From Acidimicrobiales bacterium (GTDB lineage Bacteria > Actinomycetota > Acidimicrobiia > Acidimicrobiales > Iamiaceae), in contig JAGQSI010000068.1 in assembly GCA_020439605.1 (NCBI GenBank), positions 1 through 8,783 of the forward strand: 8,783 bases of DNA, given 5' to 3'. Shown here piece by piece: positions 1-6,491 of this stretch. Under the pieces are notes generated by a model. It was not told the origin of the DNA and did not search any database. It saw only the letters and a list, made by a program, of their open reading frames with translations. Numbering within the stretch: position 1 is the first letter of the stretch; each line of letters starts with the position of its first letter. The position numbers were made by a program, and so were the translations under genes.

Positions 1-411
1 ATCTGCGTGCTCGAGCTTCTCTGCGAGGTAAGCACCCAACATGACCGTTACCTGAGGCGCGGCCTGAGAAAGGTGAGGCAGCAGCCTCTCTGGTTCGGTC
101 TCAAGGACCTTCTGCAACACCACATGTTCGTCCACTGCCCTATAAGCATGGGCTATCGCTTGTTCGATGATCTCGGGAAAGGGCGCGTCGGCGTCTACCG
201 AAGACGCCATATCCACGAAGAACTCACGGACAGCCCAACCTATCGCTGCAGCTATCAGCTCTTCTTTGCCGTCCGGGAAATGGCGGTAGACGGTTGCTCG
301 GGCAACTCCTGCCTCACGAGCAGCATCATCGAGGTTGGTCTTGGCAATCCCGTAACGCCCGAGACACACCACCGTCGACGCCAGTAACCGATCCCGAACG
401 TCTTCAGCCAT
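1..411 (-). CDS. TetR/AcrR-family transcriptional regulator (C-terminus cut by window edge)
   Basis: The minus frame from an ATG at 409-411 stays open to base 1 and gives 137 residues with no stop, so the gene is incomplete. The N-terminus is a TetR-type helix-turn-helix: residues about 6-55, with 'GIAKTNLDDAAREAGV' (helices 2 and 3 start) followed by the recognition-helix signature 'ARATVYRHFPDGKEEL' at 37-52. The remainder is helical and would be the ligand-binding and dimerisation domain. Family members are usually about 190-210 residues, so roughly 60 are missing. The start overlaps the end of the SURF1 gene by 8 bases (ATGGCTGA), with no strong ribosome binding site, which suggests translational coupling to SURF1. 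TetR proteins are usually repressors that bind near their own promoter; the target here is not visible. The acyl-CoA ligase upstream on the same strand is one candidate, by proximity only. Confidence 0.9.
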   Translation of the reverse strand, partial: MAEDVRDRLLASTVVCLGRYGIAKTNLDDAAREAGVARATVYRHFPDGKEELIAAAIGWAVREFFVDMASSVDADAPFPEIIEQAIAHAYRAVDEHVVLQKVLETEPERLLPHLSQAAPQVTVMLGAYLAEKLEHAD

Positions 412-1207
412 CTTGGTCCAACTCGAGCGCCGCCAGATCAGCTTCCTTCTCTAGGTCATTTCGCTTCTTACGAAGAATGAGCACATAGACAATGGCCGTG
501 AGAGTGGTGAAAGTGAACCACTGAATCGAATAGGACAGGTGAGGTCCTTCATCAACCGTTGGTGGATCCAAAGCAATGGGATCGTTGTCGGTAATCGGCG
601 GATCCTGTTCCAAGAGTTGGAGGTAGAACGGAAGAACCTCAGCATCTAGTTGTTGGGCGATTCGTCCAACGTCAGCACGAGCCAGGCTGGTAAGCACGCC
701 TTTGTCAGGATCTTTTGGCCCGATGCTTGAACGCTGCTCTGTCATTCGTACAAGTCCATCAACACGCACCGGCCCAATCGGAGCGCGCTTTTCTTCAGGC
801 ACCTCGTTGAGCTGCCCCGAGTTGGGTATCCACCCCCGGTTGACGATGACGACCGTGCCGTCGTCGAGAAGCAACGGAGTAAGGACCCACGATCCCGGCG
901 AGGTGTCATAGGTCCTGGAGCGAACGATCACTTCCTGATCCGAGAGGTACTCGCCCGTCGCTGTTGCGTTGCGGAACTCGAAGACCTTTGCAGAGTCGAA
1001 ACTCCTGTAGTCAGCCTCGGGTCCGAGCTCACGAACATCAGCGATTGGTTCTTGAGCTCGGGCCACAAAGGCATCGTTGGCTTCTCGTCTTTCATGCAGC
1101 CGGTCGAGTTGCCAGAACCCCAGAAACACCATCGTCACCATCATCGAAACAACGAACAGGTGCGACAGCAACCAAAGAGGCCGCAACGCGAATCGATAGC
1201 GAGACAT
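404..1207 (-). CDS. SURF1 family protein, cytochrome c oxidase assembly
   Basis: This 267-residue protein has the SURF1 layout: a transmembrane segment at about 11-31 leading into 'LGFWQLDRLHERR' (29-41), a large extracytoplasmic domain with 'PGSWVLTPLL' (104-113) and the hallmark 'VNRGWIP' (122-128), then 'GPHLSYSIQWFTF' (221-233) running into a second membrane segment ending near residue 246, followed by a charged cytoplasmic tail. SURF1 proteins help assemble the heme a/copper site of aa3-type cytochrome c oxidases in the membrane. Length and both membrane anchors are normal for actinobacterial members. No oxidase subunit or heme a synthesis gene lies in the window. The ATG at 1205-1207 has only a weak ribosome binding site; a TANNNT box 7 bases upstream makes a leaderless transcript possible. 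The end overlaps the TetR gene by 8 bases. Confidence 0.93.
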   Translation of the reverse strand: MSRYRFALRPLWLLSHLFVVSMMVTMVFLGFWQLDRLHERREANDAFVARAQEPIADVRELGPEADYRSFDSAKVFEFRNATATGEYLSDQEVIVRSRTYDTSPGSWVLTPLLLDDGTVVIVNRGWIPNSGQLNEVPEEKRAPIGPVRVDGLVRMTEQRSSIGPKDPDKGVLTSLARADVGRIAQQLDAEVLPFYLQLLEQDPPITDNDPIALDPPTVDEGPHLSYSIQWFTFTTLTAIVYVLILRKKRNDLEKEADLAALELDQDG

Positions 1208-1214
1208 TCATCCC

Positions 1215-1243
1215 ACGCTAGAGCGAAGGCACGGTTCTGCCAT
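1215..1243 (-). promoter_or_regulatory. Possible promoter of the SURF1-TetR unit
   Basis: On the minus strand a TAGCGT box (1215-1220, fits TANNNT) lies 7 bases before the SURF1 ATG, and an ATGGCA (1238-1243), four of six bases matching TTGACA, sits 17 bases further upstream. This spacing would give a leaderless or near-leaderless transcript, common in actinobacteria. It is based on two short motifs only. Confidence 0.3.
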
Positions 1244-1248
1244 CACTG

Positions 1249-1263
1249 CTTCACCACTTCACC
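1249..1263. repeat. Short direct repeat in the gap between ligase and SURF1
   Basis: CTTCACC occurs twice with an 8-base period (1249-1255 and 1257-1263; GGTGAAG on the minus strand), just upstream of the possible SURF1 promoter. It could be a regulator site or coincidence; nothing links it to a known protein. Confidence 0.3.
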
Positions 1264-1292
1264 GCTACCAACAGCACCGACGGGGCTGAGGT

Positions 1293-2927
1293 TCAAGCAG
1301 TTGGCAGTTTGTGGTCACCAAAGCGCTCCCGAAGGTCCTTCTTCGAGAACTTGCCCACGCTGGTCTTGGGTACCTCATCGATGAATACCACGTCGTCTGG
1401 CATCCACCACTTGGCGACTCGGCCATCGAGAAACTCCAGCACCTCGTCCTTGGTGAGTTCCTCGCCCGGCTTGACCACCACGCATGCCAGTGGGCGTTCT
1501 TGCCACTTCGGATGGCTAACACCAATTACCGCTGCTTCGGCAACCTTTGGATGAGCCATGATCTCGTTCTCGAGCTCTACAGAGCTGATCCACTCGCCGC
1601 CGCTCTTGACCACGTCCTTGGTGCGATCCACCAGACGGATGTAGCCATCAGCGTTGACCGTTGCCACGTCTCCGGTCTTCAACCAGCCATCGTCAGTGAA
1701 GCTCTCCGGTGAACGGTCATCGTTGTAATAGGACTTGGCAATCCATGGGCCAGCGGCTTGGAGTTCTCCTCGGCTCTCGCCATCCCACGGCACCTGCTCG
1801 CCGGTCTCCTGGGACAACACCCGAAGCTCCACGCCGAACAGGGGCAGCCCTTGCATTGCTCGAATGTCGGCCAGTTCCTCTTCGGGAAGATCTTTCAGGT
1901 GAGATCGGATTTCACCAACGGTTGCCACCGGGCTGGTTTCGGTCATCCCCCACGCCTGATAGATCGGCAGGCCAACCTGCTCACGCCATGCCTCGGACAA
2001 CGCCTTGGGTACCGCCGAGCCACCACATGGGATGCTTCGAAGGTTGGACGTGTCTCGCCCTGCGAGTTCGGGTAGAACTCCCATCCAGATTGTGGGAACA
2101 CCGGCGGCAACCGTTGCCTTCTCGGACTCGATGAGCGCTGCTAGCGACTTTGGCGAAAGATCGGGTCCGGGCATGATCAGATCAGCTCCAACAGCCACAG
2201 CAGCATGAGCGAGGCCCCAAGCATTGGCATGGAACATGGGGACCACAGGCAAAATCCTGTCGCTCTCGCGAGCACCGAAACCATCGGCAAACATTGCCGA
2301 CATGGTGTGCAAAACCGTGGAGCGATGGCTGTACACAACACCTTTGGGGTTACCCGTGGTGCCGCTGGTGTAACACATACTCGCCGCTTGGTTTTCGTCC
2401 GCGACGTTGAACTCCACGGGCGGGGCTTGCTCCAGCAACTCCTCGTAGTCATGAAGTTCAATCCCATCGGGCACACCAACGCTTGTGTCGAACGGGCCTC
2501 CGTCGTCGATTACCACCAGGTGACGAACAGTGTTGAACGAACCGAGCAATGGCCACAGCAGTCCTGCCACCGTCTTGTCCACGAAGATCACTTCATCTTC
2601 GGCGTGGTTGACGATGTAGGTGACCTGCTCTGGGAACAGCCGCAGATTGAGGGTGTGAAGCACACGGCCAGTGCAAGGGGCAGCAAAGTACAGCTCGAGG
2701 TGACGAGCGGTATTCCACGAGAAGGTAGCTACCCGACCATCCGCCGAAATCCCGAGCTGGTCCAATACCCCGCCGAGACGCCGGGTCCGCTGCGCCCATT
2801 CCCCATAGGTGATGCGTTGGCGCCCGGTGGGCAGCGAAGTGACGATCTCCTTATTGGGAAACAGTCGCTCCGCTCGGTTGAAGATGTGCGAGATAGTCAG
2901 CGGGTAGTCCTGCATCAAGCCCTGCAT
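1293..2927 (-). CDS. Fatty acyl-CoA ligase (AMP-binding, AlkK/FadD-like)
   Basis: This 544-residue protein is a full-length member of the ANL adenylate-forming superfamily. It should activate a medium- or long-chain fatty acid with ATP and CoA to give acyl-CoA, AMP and pyrophosphate, for beta-oxidation or lipid synthesis. Visible motifs in order: phosphate loop 'YTSGTTGNPKG' (186-196), 'YQAWGMTETSP' (323-333), 'GWLKTGD' with the ribose-binding aspartate (414-420), hinge region 'LVDRTKDVVKSGGEWIS' (432-448), and the C-terminal catalytic lysine K526 in 'KTSVGKFSKKDLR'. The N-terminal 'NTARHLELYFAAPCTGRVLHTLNLRL' region resembles AlkK-type medium/long-chain ligases; exact chain length cannot be read. 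The ATG at 2925-2927 is supported by AGAAGGA six bases upstream. It is the first gene of the leftward group; an 85-base gap separates it from SURF1. Confidence 0.95.
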   Translation of the reverse strand: MQGLMQDYPLTISHIFNRAERLFPNKEIVTSLPTGRQRITYGEWAQRTRRLGGVLDQLGISADGRVATFSWNTARHLELYFAAPCTGRVLHTLNLRLFPEQVTYIVNHAEDEVIFVDKTVAGLLWPLLGSFNTVRHLVVIDDGGPFDTSVGVPDGIELHDYEELLEQAPPVEFNVADENQAASMCYTSGTTGNPKGVVYSHRSTVLHTMSAMFADGFGARESDRILPVVPMFHANAWGLAHAAVAVGADLIMPGPDLSPKSLAALIESEKATVAAGVPTIWMGVLPELAGRDTSNLRSIPCGGSAVPKALSEAWREQVGLPIYQAWGMTETSPVATVGEIRSHLKDLPEEELADIRAMQGLPLFGVELRVLSQETGEQVPWDGESRGELQAAGPWIAKSYYNDDRSPESFTDDGWLKTGDVATVNADGYIRLVDRTKDVVKSGGEWISSVELENEIMAHPKVAEAAVIGVSHPKWQERPLACVVVKPGEELTKDEVLEFLDGRVAKWWMPDDVVFIDEVPKTSVGKFSKKDLRERFGDHKLPTA

Positions 2928-3029
2928 TGAGAATCCTTCTGTTCAAACGTCGAGGTGCACGCCTAGCAGGAAAGAACCTAGCCAACCCCGGGTCCTCGTG
3001 CTGACGCTCTGGCTGGCAGACTTGGCCCC
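2928..3029. other. Divergent intergenic region
   Basis: This 102-base gap must hold the promoters of the leftward ligase group and the rightward membrane-protein operon. It contains two copies of CCTAGC (around 2972 and 2977-2982 region) but I could not pick convincing -35/-10 pairs for either direction. Confidence 0.5.
2934..2940 (-). promoter_or_regulatory. Ribosome binding site of the acyl-CoA ligase
   Basis: AGAAGGA on the minus strand, six bases before the ATG at 2927, fixes this start over the internal ATG four codons later. Confidence 0.75.
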
Positions 3030-3773
3030 TTGGCCGCCACCGTCACAGATCCAACCAGACCGGGACCTCCGTCCAAAGCAATTCGCAATGGCGTCATCGC
3101 GATCTTGGTGTCGATGGTCATCGCCAACTACATAGGCGGTGCCTTCTTCCCAACGTTGGTCAATGACCACCCGTTGACCCTCATCTTGTTGAACGCATCC
3201 AACCGCCATCTGGCCCTGGCTTCAGCAAACCTGGACCCGCTCGCGTTCTACCTCGGCGGCTTCGCCCGCCTTATCGCTCCGGACCTGTTCTTCTTCCTTC
3301 TGGGCCGCTGGTATGGCGACGCTGCCATTGTGTGGATGGAACGCAAGGCACCCACCTACGGAGAGCTTCTGCGCCAGCTCGAGCGATGGTTCGACAGGGC
3401 CCGCTATTTGATCGTGGCGGTGATGCCCAACAACCCGGTGTGTCTATTTGCCGGTGCTGCTGGAATGTCAGCAGCCTCTTTCTGGGCAGCCAATGTGGCC
3501 GGAACGATTGGCCGGCTAGTGCTGATCCGCACCTTCAGCGCTGCGTTCGAGGACCTGCTCGGTCCGGTGCGAGGCTTTATCGGCGACTACCGCTGGCCAC
3601 TCACTGCCGTTTCTGTTCTGCTCGTCATCGTGTCGATCCTGTCTGACCAACGGGGAGGTCGAGATGGCATTGGAGACCTCGTCAATATCGACGAAGGCAT
3701 GGCTGAGGCAGACGCAGAACTGCGAGCCGAAGCCACCATCGAATCCGACCAACCACCAACACCAATGCCATGA
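3030..3773 (+). CDS. Polytopic membrane protein, DedA/VTT-like (first of a tandem pair)
   Basis: This 247-residue protein has hydrophobic segments at about 20-40, 46-56, 70-92, 126-143, 147-166 and 188-204, and a hydrophilic acidic C-terminal tail. The pattern of a 'GRWYG' motif (92-96), then 'NNPVCLFAGAAGM' (134-146), then 'F..AN..GT..R' (151-162) resembles the VTT/DedA (SNARE-associated) fold, whose bacterial members move phospholipids or undecaprenyl phosphate across the membrane. The match is by pattern only, so the substrate is open. It shares its layout with the next gene, with which it overlaps by 4 bases (ATGA). The start is a TTG at 3030-3032: an in-frame stop at 2979-2981 and no upstream ATG/GTG leave little choice, but no clear ribosome binding site precedes it, so the true start is uncertain. 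Confidence 0.65.
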   Translation: MAATVTDPTRPGPPSKAIRNGVIAILVSMVIANYIGGAFFPTLVNDHPLTLILLNASNRHLALASANLDPLAFYLGGFARLIAPDLFFFLLGRWYGDAAIVWMERKAPTYGELLRQLERWFDRARYLIVAVMPNNPVCLFAGAAGMSAASFWAANVAGTIGRLVLIRTFSAAFEDLLGPVRGFIGDYRWPLTAVSVLLVIVSILSDQRGGRDGIGDLVNIDEGMAEADAELRAEATIESDQPPTPMP

Positions 3774-4486
3774 CCCACCACGCCGTTGCCCCTTGGAAAC
3801 GCAACCTCGTCTTCGCGACGATCGGGGCAGCGATTGTTCTCGGGTGGATCGGAGATGCGCTGTGGGCCTCGCTCGTGGATCGAAGCCCACTGGCTCTGCT
3901 GGTCCTCAATGCCAAGCCCCGCTACTTGGTTCTAACTGTCAACCAACTCGACCCTTGGGTGTACTACCCATTTGCCCTGTTTCGCCTGGTGTTCACCAAA
4001 CCGCTCGTGTGGCTCGTAGGTGCGTGGTATGGGACTCGCACGATTGAATGGGCGGAACGTCGCTCGGTCAAGGGTGGCAAGTTCGTACGTTTCCTCGAAC
4101 GCCACTTCGGCCGCTGGGGCTCGGTGATCATCTTCATCTCGGCCAACAACGTGGTCTGTCTCATGGCCGGGGCAAGTGGATTTCCACTCGGCAAGTTCAT
4201 GGTGCTCGCTATTGCCGGCACCCTGCTTAGGCTCTGGGCGATCGACACGGTCAGCGCCTCGTTCTCCGACACGATCTCATCGATCATCGAAGTGGTGGTG
4301 GATCACCGCGAGTTGGTGGTTGCGTTGAGTGTCACAGTCGTGGTGGTAGGGCTGGCACTTGAGAGACGGCGAGGAGCAACGCAACTTGATGACCTCATGG
4401 ATCTTGAGCACGAAGTTGAGGCAATTGATGCCGAGATGCAAGACGAGGAACCTATGTATCGCTCGGAGCGGGGAGACTGGCCGTGA
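3770..4486 (+). CDS. Polytopic membrane protein, DedA/VTT-like (second of a tandem pair)
   Basis: This 238-residue membrane protein is a diverged paralog of the preceding one. Shared landmarks in the same order are: 'PLALLVLNA' (40-48) against 'PLTLILLNA', an 'N.LDP' motif (58-62), 'AWYG' (85-88), an E-R pair (96-97), 'NNVVCLMAGASG' (126-137) against 'NNPVCLFAGAAG', and 'AGTLLRL' (149-155). Both end in a hydrophobic helix and an acidic tail ('DLMDLEHEVEAIDAE'). The ATG overlaps the previous stop in ATGA, and no Shine-Dalgarno sequence precedes it, so it is probably translated by re-initiation, which would keep the two products at similar levels and fits a heteromeric complex. As with its partner, a lipid-translocating role is only inferred from fold resemblance. 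Confidence 0.65.
   Translation: MTHHAVAPWKRNLVFATIGAAIVLGWIGDALWASLVDRSPLALLVLNAKPRYLVLTVNQLDPWVYYPFALFRLVFTKPLVWLVGAWYGTRTIEWAERRSVKGGKFVRFLERHFGRWGSVIIFISANNVVCLMAGASGFPLGKFMVLAIAGTLLRLWAIDTVSASFSDTISSIIEVVVDHRELVVALSVTVVVVGLALERRRGATQLDDLMDLEHEVEAIDAEMQDEEPMYRSERGDWP
4470..4475 (+). promoter_or_regulatory. Ribosome binding site of the FAD oxidoreductase
   Basis: GGGGAG lies 7 bases before the GTG start at 4483, inside the end of the preceding gene, and supports that GTG as the start. Confidence 0.65.
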
Positions 4487-5841
4487 AGCAGTCAGTTGAC
4501 GCTGTAGTGGTGGGTGGTGGCACAGCTGGATTGAACGCTGCGCTACAACTGGCCAGGACCGGACGAAGCGTTGCCCTTCTGGAAAGGCGAGCAGAGGGAA
4601 CCAGCGGCGCGCGCTGGGTCAACGGTGTGTTGGACTGGCAGTTCGAACGAGCCGGCCTTGAACCGAGCGCCGGAGCCGAACGCCTCGCTGACAACTCCAC
4701 GGCATGGATGGTCAGCCCGAGCGGCCGGTATCGCTTTGCCATCAGACGCTCACCGGTCGTGGAAGCAGACATGCGAGAACTGGTCCAAAGACTTACCAAT
4801 CTCGCCATCGATGCCGGAGTCGATATCCGCTGGGGAACGGACCAACCGGTTCTCGATTTCAGATTCGGGCGCCCAGGCTCCGTCGATGCCCAATGTGGTC
4901 ATAGCGCAGTGCATTTCGACGCAGATTTGTTTGTGGATGCGAGCGGACGAGCCGGGGTTCTGCGGCGCCAATCCGGCGAGCTCGCTGAACTTTGCCCGCC
5001 GGCCTCGCCGGCTTCGACCTGTGTTGCTCAGCAGTTGGTGCTTGAGGTCGCGGACCGTGATGGAGCACTGGAGTTCTGCGACGCCAACGGGGTCCAACCG
5101 GGCGAGGCGGTAGTTCAGATCGGGCTCGAAGGCGGCTACTCGACGCTGAATATCCGGGTGGAGCCCGATCTGCACGCCGTATCGGTGCTCACCGGTTCCA
5201 TTCCGTCGCTGGGCTACGCAAGCGGCCCGGCCATGGTCAGAGCCGCTAGAGAAACTCACCGCTGGATGGGCCCCACCATCTTCGGGGGAAGCGGCCACAT
5301 TCCGCTGAGAAGGGTTTATGACCGCTTCACCGCGCCGGGTCTTGCTCTGGTCGGAGATGCCGCGTGTCAGGTGATGCCAGCTCATGGAAGCGGCATAGGA
5401 TTCGGGATGATTGCCGCCAAGGTATTGGCAGAGGCAGTTGCCAACGCCGACGACCCCGGATCCCCCGATACCTTGTGGAGTTATCAGGCGAACTTCCTTC
5501 GCGAGTTCGGAGCGACCCTCGCTGGGTACGACGCTATTCGTCGTATGAGCGTCACTTTGGGGAGCAAAGGCGCCGAGGAACTGTTCTCGAGCGGTGTGTT
5601 CTCCGAGCCGCTGGTCAGAAATGGACTCGACCAGAAGCTGGGGTCGCTTCCGCCAACCAAAGCTGGCGCCGCGGCACTAGCACTGGCCAAGCGGCCCCAT
5701 CTGGCCAAGGTTGTGGCCCCGGCGCTCGCCTACATGGGCGCAGCCCGTGGCGTGTACTCCACCTATCCGAGACGCAATGACCCCAGGTCCTTCGAACGCT
5801 GGCTCAAACTTGGTGAACCCTGGCGAATCAGCCAGTCGTGA
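4483..5841 (+). CDS. FAD-dependent oxidoreductase, geranylgeranyl-reductase-like
   Basis: This 452-residue flavoprotein opens with a Rossmann dinucleotide fold, 'AVVVGGGTAGLNAA' (7-20), ending in the ribose-binding 'LLERR' (32-36). A second family motif 'DLFVDASGR' (148-156) and the FAD-contacting 'GLALVGDAACQVMPAHGSG' (286-304) follow; the last is typical of the p-hydroxybenzoate-hydroxylase/geranylgeranyl reductase superfamily, as is the helical C-terminal part. Members of this group hydrogenate isoprenoid chains or hydroxylate/oxidise small molecules; I favour the prenyl-reductase side because of the 'MPAHGSGIG' region and the absence of halogenase motifs, but this is not certain. The GTG start overlaps the previous stop in GTGA and has its own GGGGAG ribosome binding site. 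It is the last gene of the three-gene operon and probably cytoplasmic, acting at the membrane face. Confidence 0.85.
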   Translation: MKQSVDAVVVGGGTAGLNAALQLARTGRSVALLERRAEGTSGARWVNGVLDWQFERAGLEPSAGAERLADNSTAWMVSPSGRYRFAIRRSPVVEADMRELVQRLTNLAIDAGVDIRWGTDQPVLDFRFGRPGSVDAQCGHSAVHFDADLFVDASGRAGVLRRQSGELAELCPPASPASTCVAQQLVLEVADRDGALEFCDANGVQPGEAVVQIGLEGGYSTLNIRVEPDLHAVSVLTGSIPSLGYASGPAMVRAARETHRWMGPTIFGGSGHIPLRRVYDRFTAPGLALVGDAACQVMPAHGSGIGFGMIAAKVLAEAVANADDPGSPDTLWSYQANFLREFGATLAGYDAIRRMSVTLGSKGAEELFSSGVFSEPLVRNGLDQKLGSLPPTKAGAAALALAKRPHLAKVVAPALAYMGAARGVYSTYPRRNDPRSFERWLKLGEPWRISQS

Positions 5842-5877
5842 TGTGTCCTGTGGCGGAGCAAGCACCCATATGGGAAC

Positions 5878-5883
5878 TAGATT
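5878..5883 (+). promoter_or_regulatory. Possible -10 box for a leaderless DUF4234 transcript
   Basis: TAGATT (fits TANNNT) ends exactly 6 bases before the ATG at 5890, the geometry expected if transcription starts at the A of the start codon. No Shine-Dalgarno sequence is present, which agrees. No good -35 box is seen. Confidence 0.35.
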
Positions 5884-5889
5884 GCGTCC

Positions 5890-6417
5890 ATGTCTGACTT
5901 CTCGCAAGGCCCAGGATGGTGGCTGGCATCTGACGGCAAGTGGTACCCGCCGCAACCCCCCAGCGCTTCCCCACCCATGCCCGGCGCCAACTATCCAATG
6001 CCCGGTGGCGGCTACGGGGGCTACGGCGGACACCCTGGCTACAGCGGCTACGGGGGCTACCCAATGTATGGTCGCCTCGGCAAGCCCGAAAACATCGGGA
6101 CACAGATCCTCCTGTCCATTCTGACCTTCGGTCTCTATGGCGTCTACTGGGCCTACAAGTGTCACGAGGAGATCAAGGTCCACACGGGAGAGGGAGTTGG
6201 AGGTGCGCTCGGCGCAGTTATCTACTTCTTCGTCGGAATCGTGACTCTGTTCCTGCTCCCGATTGAGATCGAGAAGATGTACCACCGCGACGGTCGCCAG
6301 AGCCCCGTCTCGGCTGCTACCGCTTTCTGGAGCCTGCTGTTTGTCATTCCGTGGTACGTAAAGTGCCAGCAAGCCCTCAACGACTACTGGATTTCCAAAG
6401 GCGCCCCACCGGCATAA
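5890..6417 (+). CDS. DUF4234-type membrane protein with Gly/Tyr-rich N-terminus
   Basis: This 175-residue protein has three parts. Residues 7-21 carry 'GPGWWLASDGKWYPP', a short motif related in spirit to the DUF2510 'PGWYPDP' motif of actinobacterial membrane proteins. Residues 22-62 are a low-complexity Pro then Gly-Gly-Tyr-rich linker. Residues 65-170 form the DUF4234-like domain: 'GTQILLSILTFGLYGVYWAYKCHEEI' region (70-95) as the first helix, a second helix at about 106-124, and a third at 145-158. Function of DUF4234 is unknown; the N-terminus is probably cytoplasmic and could serve in protein interaction. The ATG at 5890 is the first in frame after the previous gene's stop, 48 bases away. 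It lacks a ribosome binding site but sits at leaderless distance from a TANNNT box. It appears to be a single-gene unit. Confidence 0.82.
   Translation: MSDFSQGPGWWLASDGKWYPPQPPSASPPMPGANYPMPGGGYGGYGGHPGYSGYGGYPMYGRLGKPENIGTQILLSILTFGLYGVYWAYKCHEEIKVHTGEGVGGALGAVIYFFVGIVTLFLLPIEIEKMYHRDGRQSPVSAATAFWSLLFVIPWYVKCQQALNDYWISKGAPPA
6004..6069 (+). repeat. Gly-Tyr-rich coding repeat
   Basis: Degenerate repeats of GGCTACGG units encode repeated GGY/GYGG steps (residues 39-60 of the DUF4234 protein). They are short, imperfect and coding, so they may vary in copy number between strains. Confidence 0.7.
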
Positions 6418-6427
6418 TCACAAATCG

Positions 6428-6453
6428 ACCATGGCACCCCAGGGAGCCGTGGT
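6428..6453 (+). terminator. Hairpin after the DUF4234 gene, probable terminator
   Basis: Starting 11 bases after the stop codon, ACCATGGC (6428-6435) pairs with GCCGTGGT (6446-6453) over 8 bp with one G-U pair and a 10-base loop. On the minus strand the same site has a C-A mismatch, so it suits plus-strand RNA better. There is no real U tract, which is common for actinobacterial terminators but leaves doubt. Confidence 0.45.
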
Positions 6454-6454
6454 C

Positions 6455-6472
6455 CAGCTAGCTCTTTAGCTG
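6455..6472. terminator. Second small hairpin in the convergent gap
   Basis: CAGCTA (6455-6460) and TAGCTG (6467-6472) are perfect inverted repeats with a 6-base loop. Lying 20 bases past the dapB stop on the minus strand, and just after the first hairpin on the plus strand, it may help end transcription from both sides. The stem is short. Confidence 0.3.
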
Positions 6473-6491
6473 CGGCATCACAGAGCTCCGC

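Noticed and set aside
7..387. 126-codon open frame on the plus strand
   Set aside because: Antisense to the TetR gene, whose helix-turn-helix is clear.
2205..2930. 241-codon open frame on the plus strand
   Set aside because: It lies entirely opposite the well-conserved acyl-CoA ligase and has no recognisable motif; it is the usual antisense shadow of a GC-rich gene.
4750..5385. 211-codon open frame on the minus strand
   Set aside because: Antisense to the FAD oxidoreductase, whose motifs are clear in the other direction.
5677..6372. 231-codon open frame on the minus strand
   Set aside because: It covers the end of the flavoprotein gene and most of the DUF4234 gene in antisense, and its product shows no domain.
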